Source of the DNA: Myxococcales bacterium
GTDB taxonomy: Bacteria > Myxococcota_A > Polyangia > Polyangiales > Polyangiaceae
NCBI GenBank assembly: GCA_025359105.1
Contig: JANYHK010000066.1
Location: forward strand, 22,543 to 86,542
Length of the DNA: 64,000 nt
Direction of reading: 5' to 3'
The notes below the pieces were generated by a model that saw only the letters and a list, made by a program, of their open reading frames with translations, ran no database searches and was not told the DNA's origin. A program made the translations under genes and the position numbers. Of this stretch, positions 53,407-61,450 are shown piece by piece; within the stretch, counting starts at the first letter, position 1; every line of letters starts with the position of its first letter.

Positions 53407-54645
53407 ATGCGCCCGCGACGCCGTGGTCTCTCGCTGGCGGCCGTTGGCCTCCTCGCCGCCCACGGGGCCTGCCACCCCGCCGGCGCCGCGCGCCCGCAGG
53501 TCGCCACCTCATCGCCGGATAGCGACGCGCAGATCGAGCTCGTCGAGTCTGTGCCCGCCGAGACCACGCTCGATCGCGCCGACGTCCGGAACGCACCCGA
53601 CGTGTGGCGCGTCATGATCGATCACGCGACCGCGACGCTCGATTTCGCCGAGTTCTACGCGAGCGAGGCCGACGGCAAGTTCGCCGCGACCGATCCGCTG
53701 GGGCCGGTCCTCGAGGCCGTCGAGCGCGCGACGAAGCGAGGCGTGCGCGTGCGGTTCCTGGCCGACGCGGTGTTCGGCGCCAAGTACCCCGAGACCCTCG
53801 CGCGCCTCGAGCGCGCCAACGTCGCCGTCCGTAAGCTCGACGTCGCCAAGCGCGCGGGCGGCGTCCTCCACGCGAAGTACTTCGTCGTCGACGGCGTCGA
53901 GTCGTTCGTGGGGAGCCAGAACTTCGACTGGCGCGCGCTCGTGCACATCCAGGAGATGGGCGTCCGCGTCCGCTCGAAGGAGCTCGCCGGCGCGCTTCTC
54001 GACGTCCTCGACACCGACTGGGAGCTCGCGGCCGGCGCCCCGAACGACGCGCGCGTCCACCGGCACGCCTCCGCCGTGAACCTGCGCGCCACGACGGGCG
54101 AGCGCCTCACCCTCGTGGCGAGCCCCAAGGGGTGGCTGCCCGACGAGGCGTCGTGGGACCTGCCCCGCCTCGTGGCGATGCTCGACGCCGCGGCGCGCGC
54201 GATCGATCTCCAGGTCCTCACCTACAAGACGAAGGAGCGCGACGGCAGCGCGTTCACGACGCTCGATCTCGCGCTGCGTCGGGCGGCGGCGCGCGGCGTC
54301 CGCGTGCGCATCTTGCTCTCGGAGTGGGCGAGCAAGCCCGGCAGCGACGCGCGACGCGCCGCCGAGGATCTGGCGGGCCTCCCGAACGTCGAGGTGCGCT
54401 TCATCGTCATCCCGCCCTTCTCGGGCGGTGACATCCCGTTCGCGCGCGTCGCCCACGCGAAGTACCTGGTCGTCGACAGCGAGGCCTCGGCCGCGCGGGC
54501 GTGGGTCGGCACGAGCAACTGGGAGGGCGACTACTTCACGAAGAGCCGCAACGTCGGCGTGATCGCCGAGGGCGGCGCCCTTCCCCTCCGGCTCCGCAAG
54601 TACTTCGACGAGAACTGGACGAGCGCCTACGTGCATCCGCTCTGA
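53407..54645 (+). CDS. Phospholipase D-like lipoprotein
   Basis: A 412-residue exported lipoprotein (signal peptide ends LLAAHGAC) with both PLD active motifs, His-x-Lys-x4-Asp: HAKYFVVDGVESFVGSQNFD (residues about 157-176) and HAKYLVVDSEASAARAWVGT (residues about 352-371), each followed by the usual Gly-Ser/Thr-x-Asn. PLD superfamily members cleave or transfer phosphodiester bonds in phospholipids or nucleic acids through a His intermediate. Periplasmic or surface location suggests a lipid or extracellular substrate. Divergent to the Cys-rich lipoprotein, convergent to the YbjQ-like cluster. Confidence 0.88.
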   Translation: MRPRRRGLSLAAVGLLAAHGACHPAGAARPQVATSSPDSDAQIELVESVPAETTLDRADVRNAPDVWRVMIDHATATLDFAEFYASEADGKFAATDPLGPVLEAVERATKRGVRVRFLADAVFGAKYPETLARLERANVAVRKLDVAKRAGGVLHAKYFVVDGVESFVGSQNFDWRALVHIQEMGVRVRSKELAGALLDVLDTDWELAAGAPNDARVHRHASAVNLRATTGERLTLVASPKGWLPDEASWDLPRLVAMLDAAARAIDLQVLTYKTKERDGSAFTTLDLALRRAAARGVRVRILLSEWASKPGSDARRAAEDLAGLPNVEVRFIVIPPFSGGDIPFARVAHAKYLVVDSEASAARAWVGTSNWEGDYFTKSRNVGVIAEGGALPLRLRKYFDENWTSAYVHPL

Positions 54646-54650
54646 GTCGT

Positions 54651-54668
54651 GGAGCACGATCATGCTCC
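54651..54668. terminator. GGAGCA-N6-TGCTCC hairpin between convergent genes
   Basis: Six-base perfect arms with a six-base loop; two flanking pairs (one G-U) extend the stem. It lies between the stops of the PLD-like gene and the convergent YbjQ-like gene, a good position for a bidirectional terminator. Confidence 0.45.
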
Positions 54669-54681
54669 GCGGCTCCGGTCG

Positions 54682-55290
54682 CTACCGTCGGAACTTGATC
54701 GCCTTGCCGCTGAGCGTCGTCGGCTGCCCCTCGCCGCCTTCCCCGTGCTCGAACTGGATCTCGATGAGGAGGTCCGCGTGCGCCGATCGCGCCTTCGCGA
54801 GCAGCGCCTGGAACGCGCGCTCCTCGCCGCCCATGTCGCCCTTGACCTCGAGCTTGCTGATGACGTCGTAGGCGCGGCCCTTGAGCAGATCGTTGCACCT
54901 CACCGCCATCCCCGCGAGGTGCGTGGGCTCTTTGCCCCCCTCCCCGTGCTCGAACTCGACGTGAATGATCGCGTCCGCGCCGAGCTTCGCCGCGCGGCGC
55001 TTGAGTGATTCGAGAGCCTGATCGGTGCTCTCCATCTTCTTGTGGACGTCGACGGGGCCGAGCGCCTCGACCGGGCAGCCGATGTCGCCCGTCTGCATGA
55101 CCTTCACGGTGGCGGCCTTGGCGACGGTGACCGGATCGTCGGGGACGGCCTCGTCCTCGTCGTGGTCCTCGCCGCCGGCCTGCGCGGCGTGCTCCTCGCC
55201 GCCCGCGAGGGCCGGCCGGTTCGGCCGCTCGCACCCCACCATCATCATGACCATCGAGCACGCGAGCACCGAGACGAGAATTCGTCGCAT
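54682..55290 (-). CDS. Lipoprotein with two YbjQ-like domains
   Basis: A 202-residue lipoprotein (ATG 55290, signal peptide ends MVMMMVGC). After a Glu/His/Asp-rich linker (GGEEHAAQAGGEDHDEDEAV) come two copies of a YbjQ/UPF0145-like unit: IGCPVEALGPVDVHKKMEST with LKRRAAKLGADAIIHVEFEH, and AYDVISKLEVKGDMGGEERA with HADLLIEIQFEHGEGGEG. The acidic/His linker could bind metal. It is third in a run of related lipoprotein genes, 17 bases after the 151-residue one. Confidence 0.75.
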   Translation of the reverse strand: MRRILVSVLACSMVMMMVGCERPNRPALAGGEEHAAQAGGEDHDEDEAVPDDPVTVAKAATVKVMQTGDIGCPVEALGPVDVHKKMESTDQALESLKRRAAKLGADAIIHVEFEHGEGGKEPTHLAGMAVRCNDLLKGRAYDVISKLEVKGDMGGEERAFQALLAKARSAHADLLIEIQFEHGEGGEGQPTTLSGKAIKFRR

Positions 55291-55307
55291 GGGGAGTCTC
55301 CTCTTGT

Positions 55308-55763
55308 TCAGTCGACGGGATAAGGCACCGCGGGCAGGAATTTCACGGCGAGGCCCGACAGGTGTGTGGGCTCGCCCTGGGATTCGCCGTGATGAAACTC
55401 GACGCCTACGACGGCGTCGGCGCCCAGCTGCGCAGCTTTGGTCTGGAGCGTCCGAAGAGCGCCGTCGTGCTTGCCCATCTCCTCGTGGGCGTCGACGACC
55501 CCCACGACCTGCGCCGGCCTGTCGAGGTGCGTCGACTGCAGGATGAGCACGCGCGACGGGTCGTTTCCGGCGCGCGCAGGCGCGGGTGCGGGCGCCTCCG
55601 AGCCCGCCATGTGGCCCGTGGTCTGGAACACCGTGACGGGGTACGAGAGGTTCTGCGAGTACGCGTACGACGACTGCGGGTGAAACTCGGGGTGGTACTC
55701 GTTGCCGCACGCCGCCGAGAACGACGCCGACACCACGAGAAGCACGGCGCACAGCGGGCGCAT
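55308..55763 (-). CDS. Lipoprotein: YHPE-motif head plus one YbjQ-like domain
   Basis: A 151-residue lipoprotein (ATG 55763, signal peptide ends SFSAAC). Its head CGNEYHPEFHPQSSYAYSQN closely repeats that of the 81-residue gene upstream, and its tail (LQTKAAQLGADAVVGVEFHH followed by GESQGEPTHLSGLAVKF) is a YbjQ-like domain as in the downstream 202-residue protein. It thus combines both neighbours. It starts two bases after the upstream stop. Confidence 0.75.
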   Translation of the reverse strand: MRPLCAVLLVVSASFSAACGNEYHPEFHPQSSYAYSQNLSYPVTVFQTTGHMAGSEAPAPAPARAGNDPSRVLILQSTHLDRPAQVVGVVDAHEEMGKHDGALRTLQTKAAQLGADAVVGVEFHHGESQGEPTHLSGLAVKFLPAVPYPVD

Positions 55764-55765
55764 CG

Positions 55766-56011
55766 TCACCACTCCATCTCGGGCGGTGCCATCTCTGGAA
55801 TCGGCGGCGCCGGGTTCGGCACCATCGGAGGTGGCATCGCCTGCGCTCTGGGCGGCGCGATGACGACCGGTTGGGCTCCGGCACCGTGCACCGACACTGG
55901 GTAGGAGAGGGTCTGGTTGTACCGAACCGAGGTCTGCGGGTGGTACTCGGGGTGGTAGACGTTGCCGCACGCGGGCAAGGCCGCGAGCACGAGACAGAGG
56001 AGCTTCTTCAC
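55766..56011 (-). CDS. Small lipoprotein with the YHPE-motif head only
   Basis: An 81-residue lipoprotein from GTG 56011 with an AGAGG site; signal peptide ends LAALPAC. The mature part begins CGNVYHPEYHPQTSVRYNQT LSYPV-like, matching the head of the 151-residue protein, then turns into a Pro/Met-rich tail (MPPPMVPNPAPPIPEMAPPE). First gene of the three-gene run. The tandem His-Pro-Glu pattern may bind metal or a partner; no family recognised. Confidence 0.65.
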   Translation of the reverse strand: MKKLLCLVLAALPACGNVYHPEYHPQTSVRYNQTLSYPVSVHGAGAQPVVIAPPRAQAMPPPMVPNPAPPIPEMAPPEMEW

Positions 56012-56183
56012 GTTGAACCTCTGCGATCCGCTACTTCACGCGGCGTGCCAAGCGGCAAATCGAGCGGAAAGCGCAGACCACGGGCGCAACCTCGTCGCTC
56101 GCGTCCCGCGCGCAAGGGAGCGAGCGGGCCGCCCGGTCCCAGCGACCTGTCATTCTGACGTCGCGTACCCCGGAGAGACGCCC

Positions 56184-56888
56184 TTACGACGACCGACGCG
56201 GGCCCGCGGCACCGTCGCGCACGCGGACGCCGGTCAGCACGTGCCCCGCGAGGGCTCCGAGCACCATCAGCACGAGGAGTGGTCCGATGTGTCCGATCAG
56301 AACGTGCGTCGGTCCTGTGATCGGGCACCACAGATCCACGAGCGCACCCGCCAGCCCCCCGAGCGCCATGCCGCGCGCCGCGCCTGCGGCCGCGGGAGCC
56401 TGCGGGTTGCGCTCGCGACCGACGTACGCGAGCGCGACGAGCGGCCACCCCGCCATGATCAGCGTGTAGGAGAGGCACTTGAGCCCTGGACGCGTGGCCA
56501 CCCAGACGATCGTCTCCGGGTACTGCGCGTTCCAGAGGAGCATCCACCCGAAGAGCACCGGCGGCGTGAGCACGCACACGAGTGCCAGCCAAGCGGGTCG
56601 CCGACCGAGCATCGACGGACGCGTGAACGCGAACCACGTGGCTGCGGCGGCAATGGCCGACCAGCCGAGGACGGTTCCACAGACGAAGGCGAGCGGCCGA
56701 TCCGATACGCCGTGCGGCGCGTCGCCCAAATGCACCCCGCCCATGTAAAAGCGGAAGAACGCGAGATCGACGAGCGCGGCGATCACGACGACCGCGGCCA
56801 GATGCATGCGCGCCGTCGGCCGCGCCGGCGACGCCTCACGCGCGGCGGCGACGAGGATGCGGGCCCTGAGCTGCGACGAACCGTTCAC
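56184..56888 (-). CDS. NrsF-like (DUF1109) membrane anti-sigma factor
   Basis: A 234-residue protein with six membrane helices (VVVIAALVDLAFFRFYMGG and others) and a GTG start that overlaps the sigma-factor stop by four bases (GTGA). Size, helix number and genetic coupling to an ECF sigma factor fit the NrsF family, which holds sigma factors such as SigF inactive at the membrane. The two cysteines (GLKCLSY, DLWCPI) might sense redox or metals, as in known NrsF proteins. Confidence 0.78.
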   Translation of the reverse strand: MNGSSQLRARILVAAAREASPARPTARMHLAAVVVIAALVDLAFFRFYMGGVHLGDAPHGVSDRPLAFVCGTVLGWSAIAAAATWFAFTRPSMLGRRPAWLALVCVLTPPVLFGWMLLWNAQYPETIVWVATRPGLKCLSYTLIMAGWPLVALAYVGRERNPQAPAAAGAARGMALGGLAGALVDLWCPITGPTHVLIGHIGPLLVLMVLGALAGHVLTGVRVRDGAAGPRRSS

Positions 56889-57532
56889 GGCGCCTCCTCG
56901 AGATTGAGCACGTCGCGGAGCGCCTCAGAGGCGCGGAAGACCCGCACCTTGACGGCGTTCGGCGTCGTCTCGAGCAGCTCCGCGGCGTCCGCCAGCGGGA
57001 GCCCGTCGAGCCGCACGAGCTCGAACGCGACGCGCTGCGACTCGGGCATGCGCGCGAGCTCGGCGTGGACGCGGGCAGCCACCTCGCGCGCCTGGAAGAT
57101 CTGGTCGGCCCACGGCGACGGCGACGGGGCGGGCGAGGCCTCGAGATCCGCGTCGCGCGCGATGGGCACCTGCCGCCGCCCCTTGCGGCTCGCGTCGATC
57201 ACGAGGCGCCTCGCGATCGCGAACGCCCACGGCAGGACCCGCGCGCCCGACATGAAGCTCGCGCGCCCGGTGACGAGCTGCAGGAAGGTCTGCTGGAGGA
57301 GATCCTCGGCGCACCGCTCGTCGCGCACCTGACGGCGCAAGAACGCGAGCAGGCGGGGCGCGAGGGCGTCGTAGACCACCTCGAACTTAGCATCCTCGCC
57401 GTTGGCGTAGCGGTCCATCGCGGCGTCGGCGTCATCGAGGGGCCTCGCGTCGGACGCGACGGCCGCGGGCGGCGGCGTGTCCACGAGGACGCGGCGCACC
57501 CCGCTCACCTCCACTAGCTGTCGTGCGTTCAT
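56885..57532 (-). CDS. ECF-type RNA polymerase sigma factor
   Basis: A 215-residue sigma-70-family factor. Region 2 is clear (YDALAPRLLAFLRRQVRDER, CAEDLLQQTFLQLV) and region 4 holds the helix-turn-helix (MPESQRVAFELVRLDGLPLA, LETTPNAVKVRVFRASEALR). The ATG at 57532 is preferred, but GTG-type or ATG starts further upstream (57571) remain possible. It forms a unit with the NrsF-like gene and probably controls its own promoter in the 57533-57741 gap, which holds an A-rich stretch but no gene. Confidence 0.88.
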   Translation of the reverse strand: MNARQLVEVSGVRRVLVDTPPPAAVASDARPLDDADAAMDRYANGEDAKFEVVYDALAPRLLAFLRRQVRDERCAEDLLQQTFLQLVTGRASFMSGARVLPWAFAIARRLVIDASRKGRRQVPIARDADLEASPAPSPSPWADQIFQAREVAARVHAELARMPESQRVAFELVRLDGLPLADAAELLETTPNAVKVRVFRASEALRDVLNLEEAP

Positions 57533-57741
57533 CCCCCCCAGGCCTTTCGCTCGTACATGCACGTCCGCCACGACCGGTGGTGGTCGCCAAATGCGGTTTG
57601 TGAAGAGCTACTCGCGACATTCGTTCTCTTTTTCGGGGGCGCGCGGGCCGTCCAGCCCAGCGTGTGCCCCCCAGAGCGGGAATACGCCGAGATCTCGGCC
57701 CGGTGTCGCCCGGCCAAAAAAAACACCGACGGGCGGGCGGA

Positions 57742-58137
57742 CTATTCCACGGACCGATAGAACTGCAGGCCGTTGCCGTCCGGGTCGCGCACGTGAAACT
57801 CACGCGTCCCCCACGGAGTGTCGGCGGGGCTCGACCACGGACTGCGCGCGGGCTCGGGCGCCGCAACGGCCCCTACCTGTCGGAACACGGCGTACAACCC
57901 ATCCACATCGGCGACCACGAAGCGGTACGTCGGCCGATCGTGCTCGCACGCCCAGTGCGCCTTGTCGTGCCATTGCAGATGCAAGGCCACGCCGTCCCGT
58001 TCGACCCCGGCGTACCTGGGCTCGTCCACCCGATCCCGGAACGCTAGCCGGAAGCCGAGGCGCTCGTAAAACGCCACCGAGGCCGTGACGTCGCTCGACA
58101 TCAGGACCGGATGGACGGCCTCGAGCCGTGCGGTCAC
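57742..58137 (-). CDS. VOC-superfamily (glyoxalase/bleomycin-resistance-like) protein
   Basis: A 131-residue protein with two beta-alpha-beta-beta-beta units: VHPVLMSSDVTASVAFYERL and FRFRDRVDEP-like region first, then YRFVVADVDGLYAVFRQVGA and the ending GTREFHVRDPDGNGLQFYRS. Metal ligand positions typical of the family are His near residue 9, Glu in the middle and Glu/Gln in the last strand. Could be a glyoxalase, dioxygenase or drug-binding protein; no clear choice. Divergent from the AceK gene with 133 bases between. Confidence 0.88.
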   Translation of the reverse strand: MTARLEAVHPVLMSSDVTASVAFYERLGFRLAFRDRVDEPRYAGVERDGVALHLQWHDKAHWACEHDRPTYRFVVADVDGLYAVFRQVGAVAAPEPARSPWSSPADTPWGTREFHVRDPDGNGLQFYRSVE

Positions 58138-58270
58138 GCTGCGACCACGAGCGAAGCGAGCGCATGTGACGAGGGCGGCATGCTCCGAAGCTTACCGCGC
58201 GCCGCCTCGCCCGGCATCCTCTCCGTCCGCCGGTTCGGCGCCCGGCGCCTCGCTACCCTATACTCGGGTC

Positions 58271-60037
58271 GTGGCGCCGTCCTCGATCCGAGCTCCCGAC
58301 GACGCGCACGGCGTCGCCCGCACCATCCTGGAGGGGTTCGACAAGCACTACCGCCTCTTCCGCACCGTCAGCGCCCAGGCCAAGCAGCGGTTCGAGCGCG
58401 GCGATTGGACCGCGGTGCAGCACGCCAGCGTCGAGCGGATCGCGATGTACGACCGGCGGGTCGAGGAGGGCGTGCGGCAGGTAAAGGAGCGCTTTCCCGC
58501 CGCCGTGAACGACGCGCTCTGGCCGGCGGTCAAGCTCGCGTACATCACCCAGCTCGTGAATCACCAGCAGCCCGAGCTGGCGCAGACCTACTTCAACTCC
58601 GTGGCGACCAGGGTGCTCGACCGCGCCTACTACAAGAGCCAGAACATGTTCTGGCGGTCGGTCATCTCGACCGAGCACATCGAGTCGATCCAGAAGACCT
58701 GGACTTGCTACTACCCGGCCACGCAAGGCCTACGGCCGATGATTCGTCAGATGGTGATGGATCTCCAGCTCGCCAATTCGTGGGAGGACCTCCGCCGCGA
58801 CACCGCCGCGGTGATCCGCGCGATCAGGACGTTCTTGCCGCGGCATCTCGAGCTGCACAAGAACGTGCAGGTCCAGGTGCTGACGTCGCTCTTCTACCGC
58901 AACCAGGCGGCGTACCTGATTGGCCTGATCGTCAACGGGCACGAGCGAACGCCTTTCGCAGTCCCGATTCGCCACAACGCCCGCCGCGAGCTCTACCTGG
59001 ACGCGCTGCTCATGCATCGCGTCGAGCTGGGCGGGATCTTCTCGCTCGCGCGGGCGTACTTCATGGTCGACATGGAGGTGCCGGCGGCGTTCGTCGGCTT
59101 CCTGAAGTGGATCTTCCCGGACAAGCCGACCGCGGAGCTGTACACCGCGCTCGGCCTGCAGAAGCAAGGAAAGACCCTCTTTTACCGAGACATGGTCGAC
59201 CACCTGCGGCATTCATCCGACGACTTCGTGGCCGCGCCGGGAGTGCCGGGAATGGTGATGGTTGTCTTCACGCTGCCGTCCTTTCCGTACGTCTTCAAGG
59301 TCATCCGCGACAGCTTCGATGCGCCGAAGGACAGCGACCGCAAGACGGTGATGGCCCAGTATCGGCGGGTGAAGAACCACGACCGCGTGGGCCGGCTCGC
59401 CGACACGCTGGAGTTCTCCGAGGTCGCCTTTCCGTTGGCCCGGTTCGCGCCGCACTTGCTCGACGAGCTGGAGGCCAAGGCGGCGTCGATGCTCGAACGC
59501 ACCGGTGACCACGTGGTGATCAAGCACATGTACATCGAGCGGCGCATGACCCCGCTCGATCTCTACCTGAGGCGGGCCGAGGGCGGTGACGGCGAGGAGG
59601 CCCTCCGCCACGGCCTCCGCGAGTACGGCAACTGCATCCGCGAGCTCGCGTTCGCCAACGTCTTCCCCGGCGATCTGCTCCTGAAGAACTTCGGAGTCAC
59701 CGGCTTCGGCCGGGTCGTCTTCTACGACTACGACGAGCTCGCGCTGCTCACCGAATGCAACTTCCGCGAGGTGCCGCGCGCCGTCCACGACGAGGACGAA
59801 TACGCGGTGGAACCGTGGTTCTCCATCGGTCCGAACGACATCTTCCCCGAGGAGCTCCCCCAGTTCCTGTTCCCTGTGCCGCGGTGGAAGGCGATCTTCC
59901 TCGAGGAGCACCCCACCCTCTTCACCGCCGCGTTCTGGCGAACGACGCAGCAGCGCGTGGCCGCCGGCGAGCAGCTCACCTTCATCCCGTACCCACTCAC
60001 ACGGCGCTTCCCGCATGCGCACGTCGAGGCGCTGTAG
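58271..60037 (+). CDS. aceK: Isocitrate dehydrogenase kinase/phosphatase
   Basis: A 588-residue AceK, close to the 578 residues of the Escherichia coli enzyme. It reversibly phosphorylates isocitrate dehydrogenase to divert carbon through the glyoxylate shunt. Family stretches include FDKHYRLFRTVSAQAKQRFE at the N-terminus, QNMFWRSVISTEHIESIQKT in the regulatory half, the nucleotide loop VMVVFTLPSFPYVFKVIRDS, and the catalytic region NVFPGDLLLKNFGVTGFGRV with VVFYDYDELALL. The GTG at 58271 is the start that fits the family length. The usual partners aceA and aceB are not adjacent. Confidence 0.95.
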   Translation: MAPSSIRAPDDAHGVARTILEGFDKHYRLFRTVSAQAKQRFERGDWTAVQHASVERIAMYDRRVEEGVRQVKERFPAAVNDALWPAVKLAYITQLVNHQQPELAQTYFNSVATRVLDRAYYKSQNMFWRSVISTEHIESIQKTWTCYYPATQGLRPMIRQMVMDLQLANSWEDLRRDTAAVIRAIRTFLPRHLELHKNVQVQVLTSLFYRNQAAYLIGLIVNGHERTPFAVPIRHNARRELYLDALLMHRVELGGIFSLARAYFMVDMEVPAAFVGFLKWIFPDKPTAELYTALGLQKQGKTLFYRDMVDHLRHSSDDFVAAPGVPGMVMVVFTLPSFPYVFKVIRDSFDAPKDSDRKTVMAQYRRVKNHDRVGRLADTLEFSEVAFPLARFAPHLLDELEAKAASMLERTGDHVVIKHMYIERRMTPLDLYLRRAEGGDGEEALRHGLREYGNCIRELAFANVFPGDLLLKNFGVTGFGRVVFYDYDELALLTECNFREVPRAVHDEDEYAVEPWFSIGPNDIFPEELPQFLFPVPRWKAIFLEEHPTLFTAAFWRTTQQRVAAGEQLTFIPYPLTRRFPHAHVEAL

Positions 60038-60057
60038 GAGAGGGGTTCTACAGTGCC

Positions 60058-60237
60058 ATGCGACGCGTGTTTCGGGCGCGCGAGGCGCTTCGGCGCGGCG
60101 TCGTCACCACGTGCGGCGCGTGCGCGGCGGCGGGATGCGCGGACTGCACGTGCGGCGGCGACGTAGGGAAGGCGAGCGCACGTCGTTCTTGCCCGCGCGG
60201 CCTGAATCTCGCGCCTGGCACGGGCTTTGGAAGGTGA
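60058..60237 (+). CDS. Possible small Cys-rich peptide
   Basis: A 59-residue open frame from ATG 60058, 20 bases after aceK, with an AGGAGAGGGG run about 15 bases upstream. It is basic with five Cys in TTCGACAAAGCADCTCGG. No signal peptide or family is seen. It may be chance in GC-rich DNA. Confidence 0.3.
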   Translation: MRRVFRAREALRRGVVTTCGACAAAGCADCTCGGDVGKASARRSCPRGLNLAPGTGFGR

Positions 60238-60244
60238 GTGCTCC

Positions 60245-60604
60245 ATGCGCCACGCGGTCCGAAGCCTCACTCTCGCTCTGCTCGCCTGCCTTGCCACGAC
60301 CGGTGGGATCTCCCTCTTGATGCATGAGGACGCGAGCCTCGGGCTCGCCGCGGCGGCCGGGCGATCGCTGGCGATCGAGGAGGGGCACGGGATCGTCTCG
60401 CCTGCCCCGCTCCCGCCCTCCGATCCCGTTGCTCCTCCGCCCCGCCTCGCCCGGCGGTCCTCGCAGCGACCGGCTCCGGTGCGCATGCCGGCCCTGCCGG
60501 AGCCGCGCCCCGCTGCCGTCAAGGACGAGTGGCCGACCCGCGTGCCATCGGTCGGTGTGACCGCGTCCCTGGGGACCGCGCCAGGCGCGATGGCGAGGCC
60601 GTGA
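60245..60604 (+). CDS. Small exported hypothetical protein
   Basis: A 119-residue protein from ATG 60245 with an AAGGTGAG site six bases away. An N-terminal signal or anchor segment (VRSLTLALLACLATTGGISL) is followed by an Arg/Pro/Ala-rich low-complexity tail. No family recognised. It is on the same strand as aceK but separated by the doubtful peptide. Confidence 0.5.
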   Translation: MRHAVRSLTLALLACLATTGGISLLMHEDASLGLAAAAGRSLAIEEGHGIVSPAPLPPSDPVAPPPRLARRSSQRPAPVRMPALPEPRPAAVKDEWPTRVPSVGVTASLGTAPGAMARP

Positions 60605-60635
60605 AGAACCTGAGCGCGATCGGAGAAGGAGACCC

Positions 60636-60833
60636 ATGAACATCGGCAAGGGACTCGCGATATCTGCCGTCATGGGGATCCTCGCTGGATGCGGGGGCGC
60701 AGCGGTCGGTGCGACACCGTTGGCTTCGAGCTCCGCCCGGAGCGCATCGAGGGCCTCGACCTCCGCTTCGCTCGGGCCGCGAGGCATAGCTCTCGGTGCT
60801 CCCCGAGAACGGGAGCCCATCTCGCCTCGCAGC
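60636..60833 (+). pseudogene. Probable broken lipoprotein gene, 5' part
   Basis: A strong GGAGAAGGAGACCC ribosome site leads to MNIGKGLAISAVMGILAGCG, an excellent lipoprotein signal, followed by Ala/Ser linker. After about 60 codons the sequence loses coding character, although the frame stays open to 61562, and it runs antisense to the DUF4266 gene. I read it as the start of a lipoprotein gene whose remainder was lost or frame-shifted; a short intact lipoprotein is the alternative. Confidence 0.4.
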
Positions 60834-61046
60834 TCAGTTGCAGCCGCAGCCGCCGCCGCTGCCCGTGAGGCCGCCTGTCGCCCCCTCCGAGACGGCGCGA
60901 ACGTGACTGTCGAGACCGGCGCTGAGATCTTGCGTGGCCATCGTCGGGTGCGCGAGCTTCTCGCGATCCCACGGCGGGACCGACGCGCAGCCCGTCGCGG
61001 AGGCGAGGAGACTCGAGGCGACGGCGACGAGGAGGAGGTGGCGCAT
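60834..61046 (-). CDS. DUF4266 mini-lipoprotein
   Basis: A 70-residue lipoprotein matching the DUF4266 family along its whole length: signal peptide ending LLASATGC, then ASVPPWDREKLAHPTMATQD, and the unmistakable Gly/Cys end GGLTGSGGGCGCN. Two more in-frame ATGs lie at 61052 and 61055. The family normally sits beside a DUF3570 outer-membrane protein and thioredoxin-like proteins; none is in this window, so it is an orphan here. The C-terminal Cys pair may bind a metal or flavin-linked partner (inference). Confidence 0.75.
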   Translation of the reverse strand: MRHLLLVAVASSLLASATGCASVPPWDREKLAHPTMATQDLSAGLDSHVRAVSEGATGGLTGSGGGCGCN

Positions 61047-61281
61047 GACCATCATCGTAGCAGTGCAGGCGCTGCGGCTTCTGCACGGGGCACGCCGCCG
61101 CGTCCGACGCCGAGGCCTCGGCGCCCAGCGCGCCGTCTGGCCCCGAATCGGCCGCGCGGCCTGGCTCCGAGTCAGCCCCGCCCGCATCCGCGCCGCGCGC
61201 GGAATCCGCGGACGCCGCGTCCGACGCACCGCCTGTGTTGGCGGTGGCGCCGCCGCAGGCAGCCAGAAGAAGCGAAAGGAG

Positions 61282-61398
61282 ATGGCCGCCAACGCGCAGG
61301 CGTTGGAGGACTGCCTCGTCGGCGCCGTGAAGGCGTGGCGCTTCCTTTCGTCGCCACCGCCGATCAAGATCCGCGCGTCGTTCGTGTTCGACGAGTGA
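61282..61398 (+). pseudogene. Possible remnant of a TonB-like/AgmX-type C-terminal domain
   Basis: A 38-codon open stretch ending QALEDCLVGAVKAWRFLSSP and IRASFVFDE resembles the last strands of the AgmX/PglI or TonB C-terminal domains common in myxobacterial exported proteins. No matching upstream part is in frame, so it looks like a relic, perhaps of the gene that begins at 60636. The stretch 61047-61281 between it and DUF4266 holds no convincing gene on this strand; on the other strand there is a lipoprotein-like segment with only a CTG start. Confidence 0.3.
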
Positions 61399-61450
61399 GT
61401 CGACCAGGCTCGTCGGACGGCGCGCAGGTCACGCGAGCGCACACGGCGCG

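Noticed and set aside
60670..61299. Leftward lipoprotein-like frame starting at a CTG, with signal LLSLLLAACGG
   Set aside because: No ATG, GTG or TTG start in frame, and the sequence becomes non-coding where it overlaps the DUF4266 gene; kept only as a possible relic.
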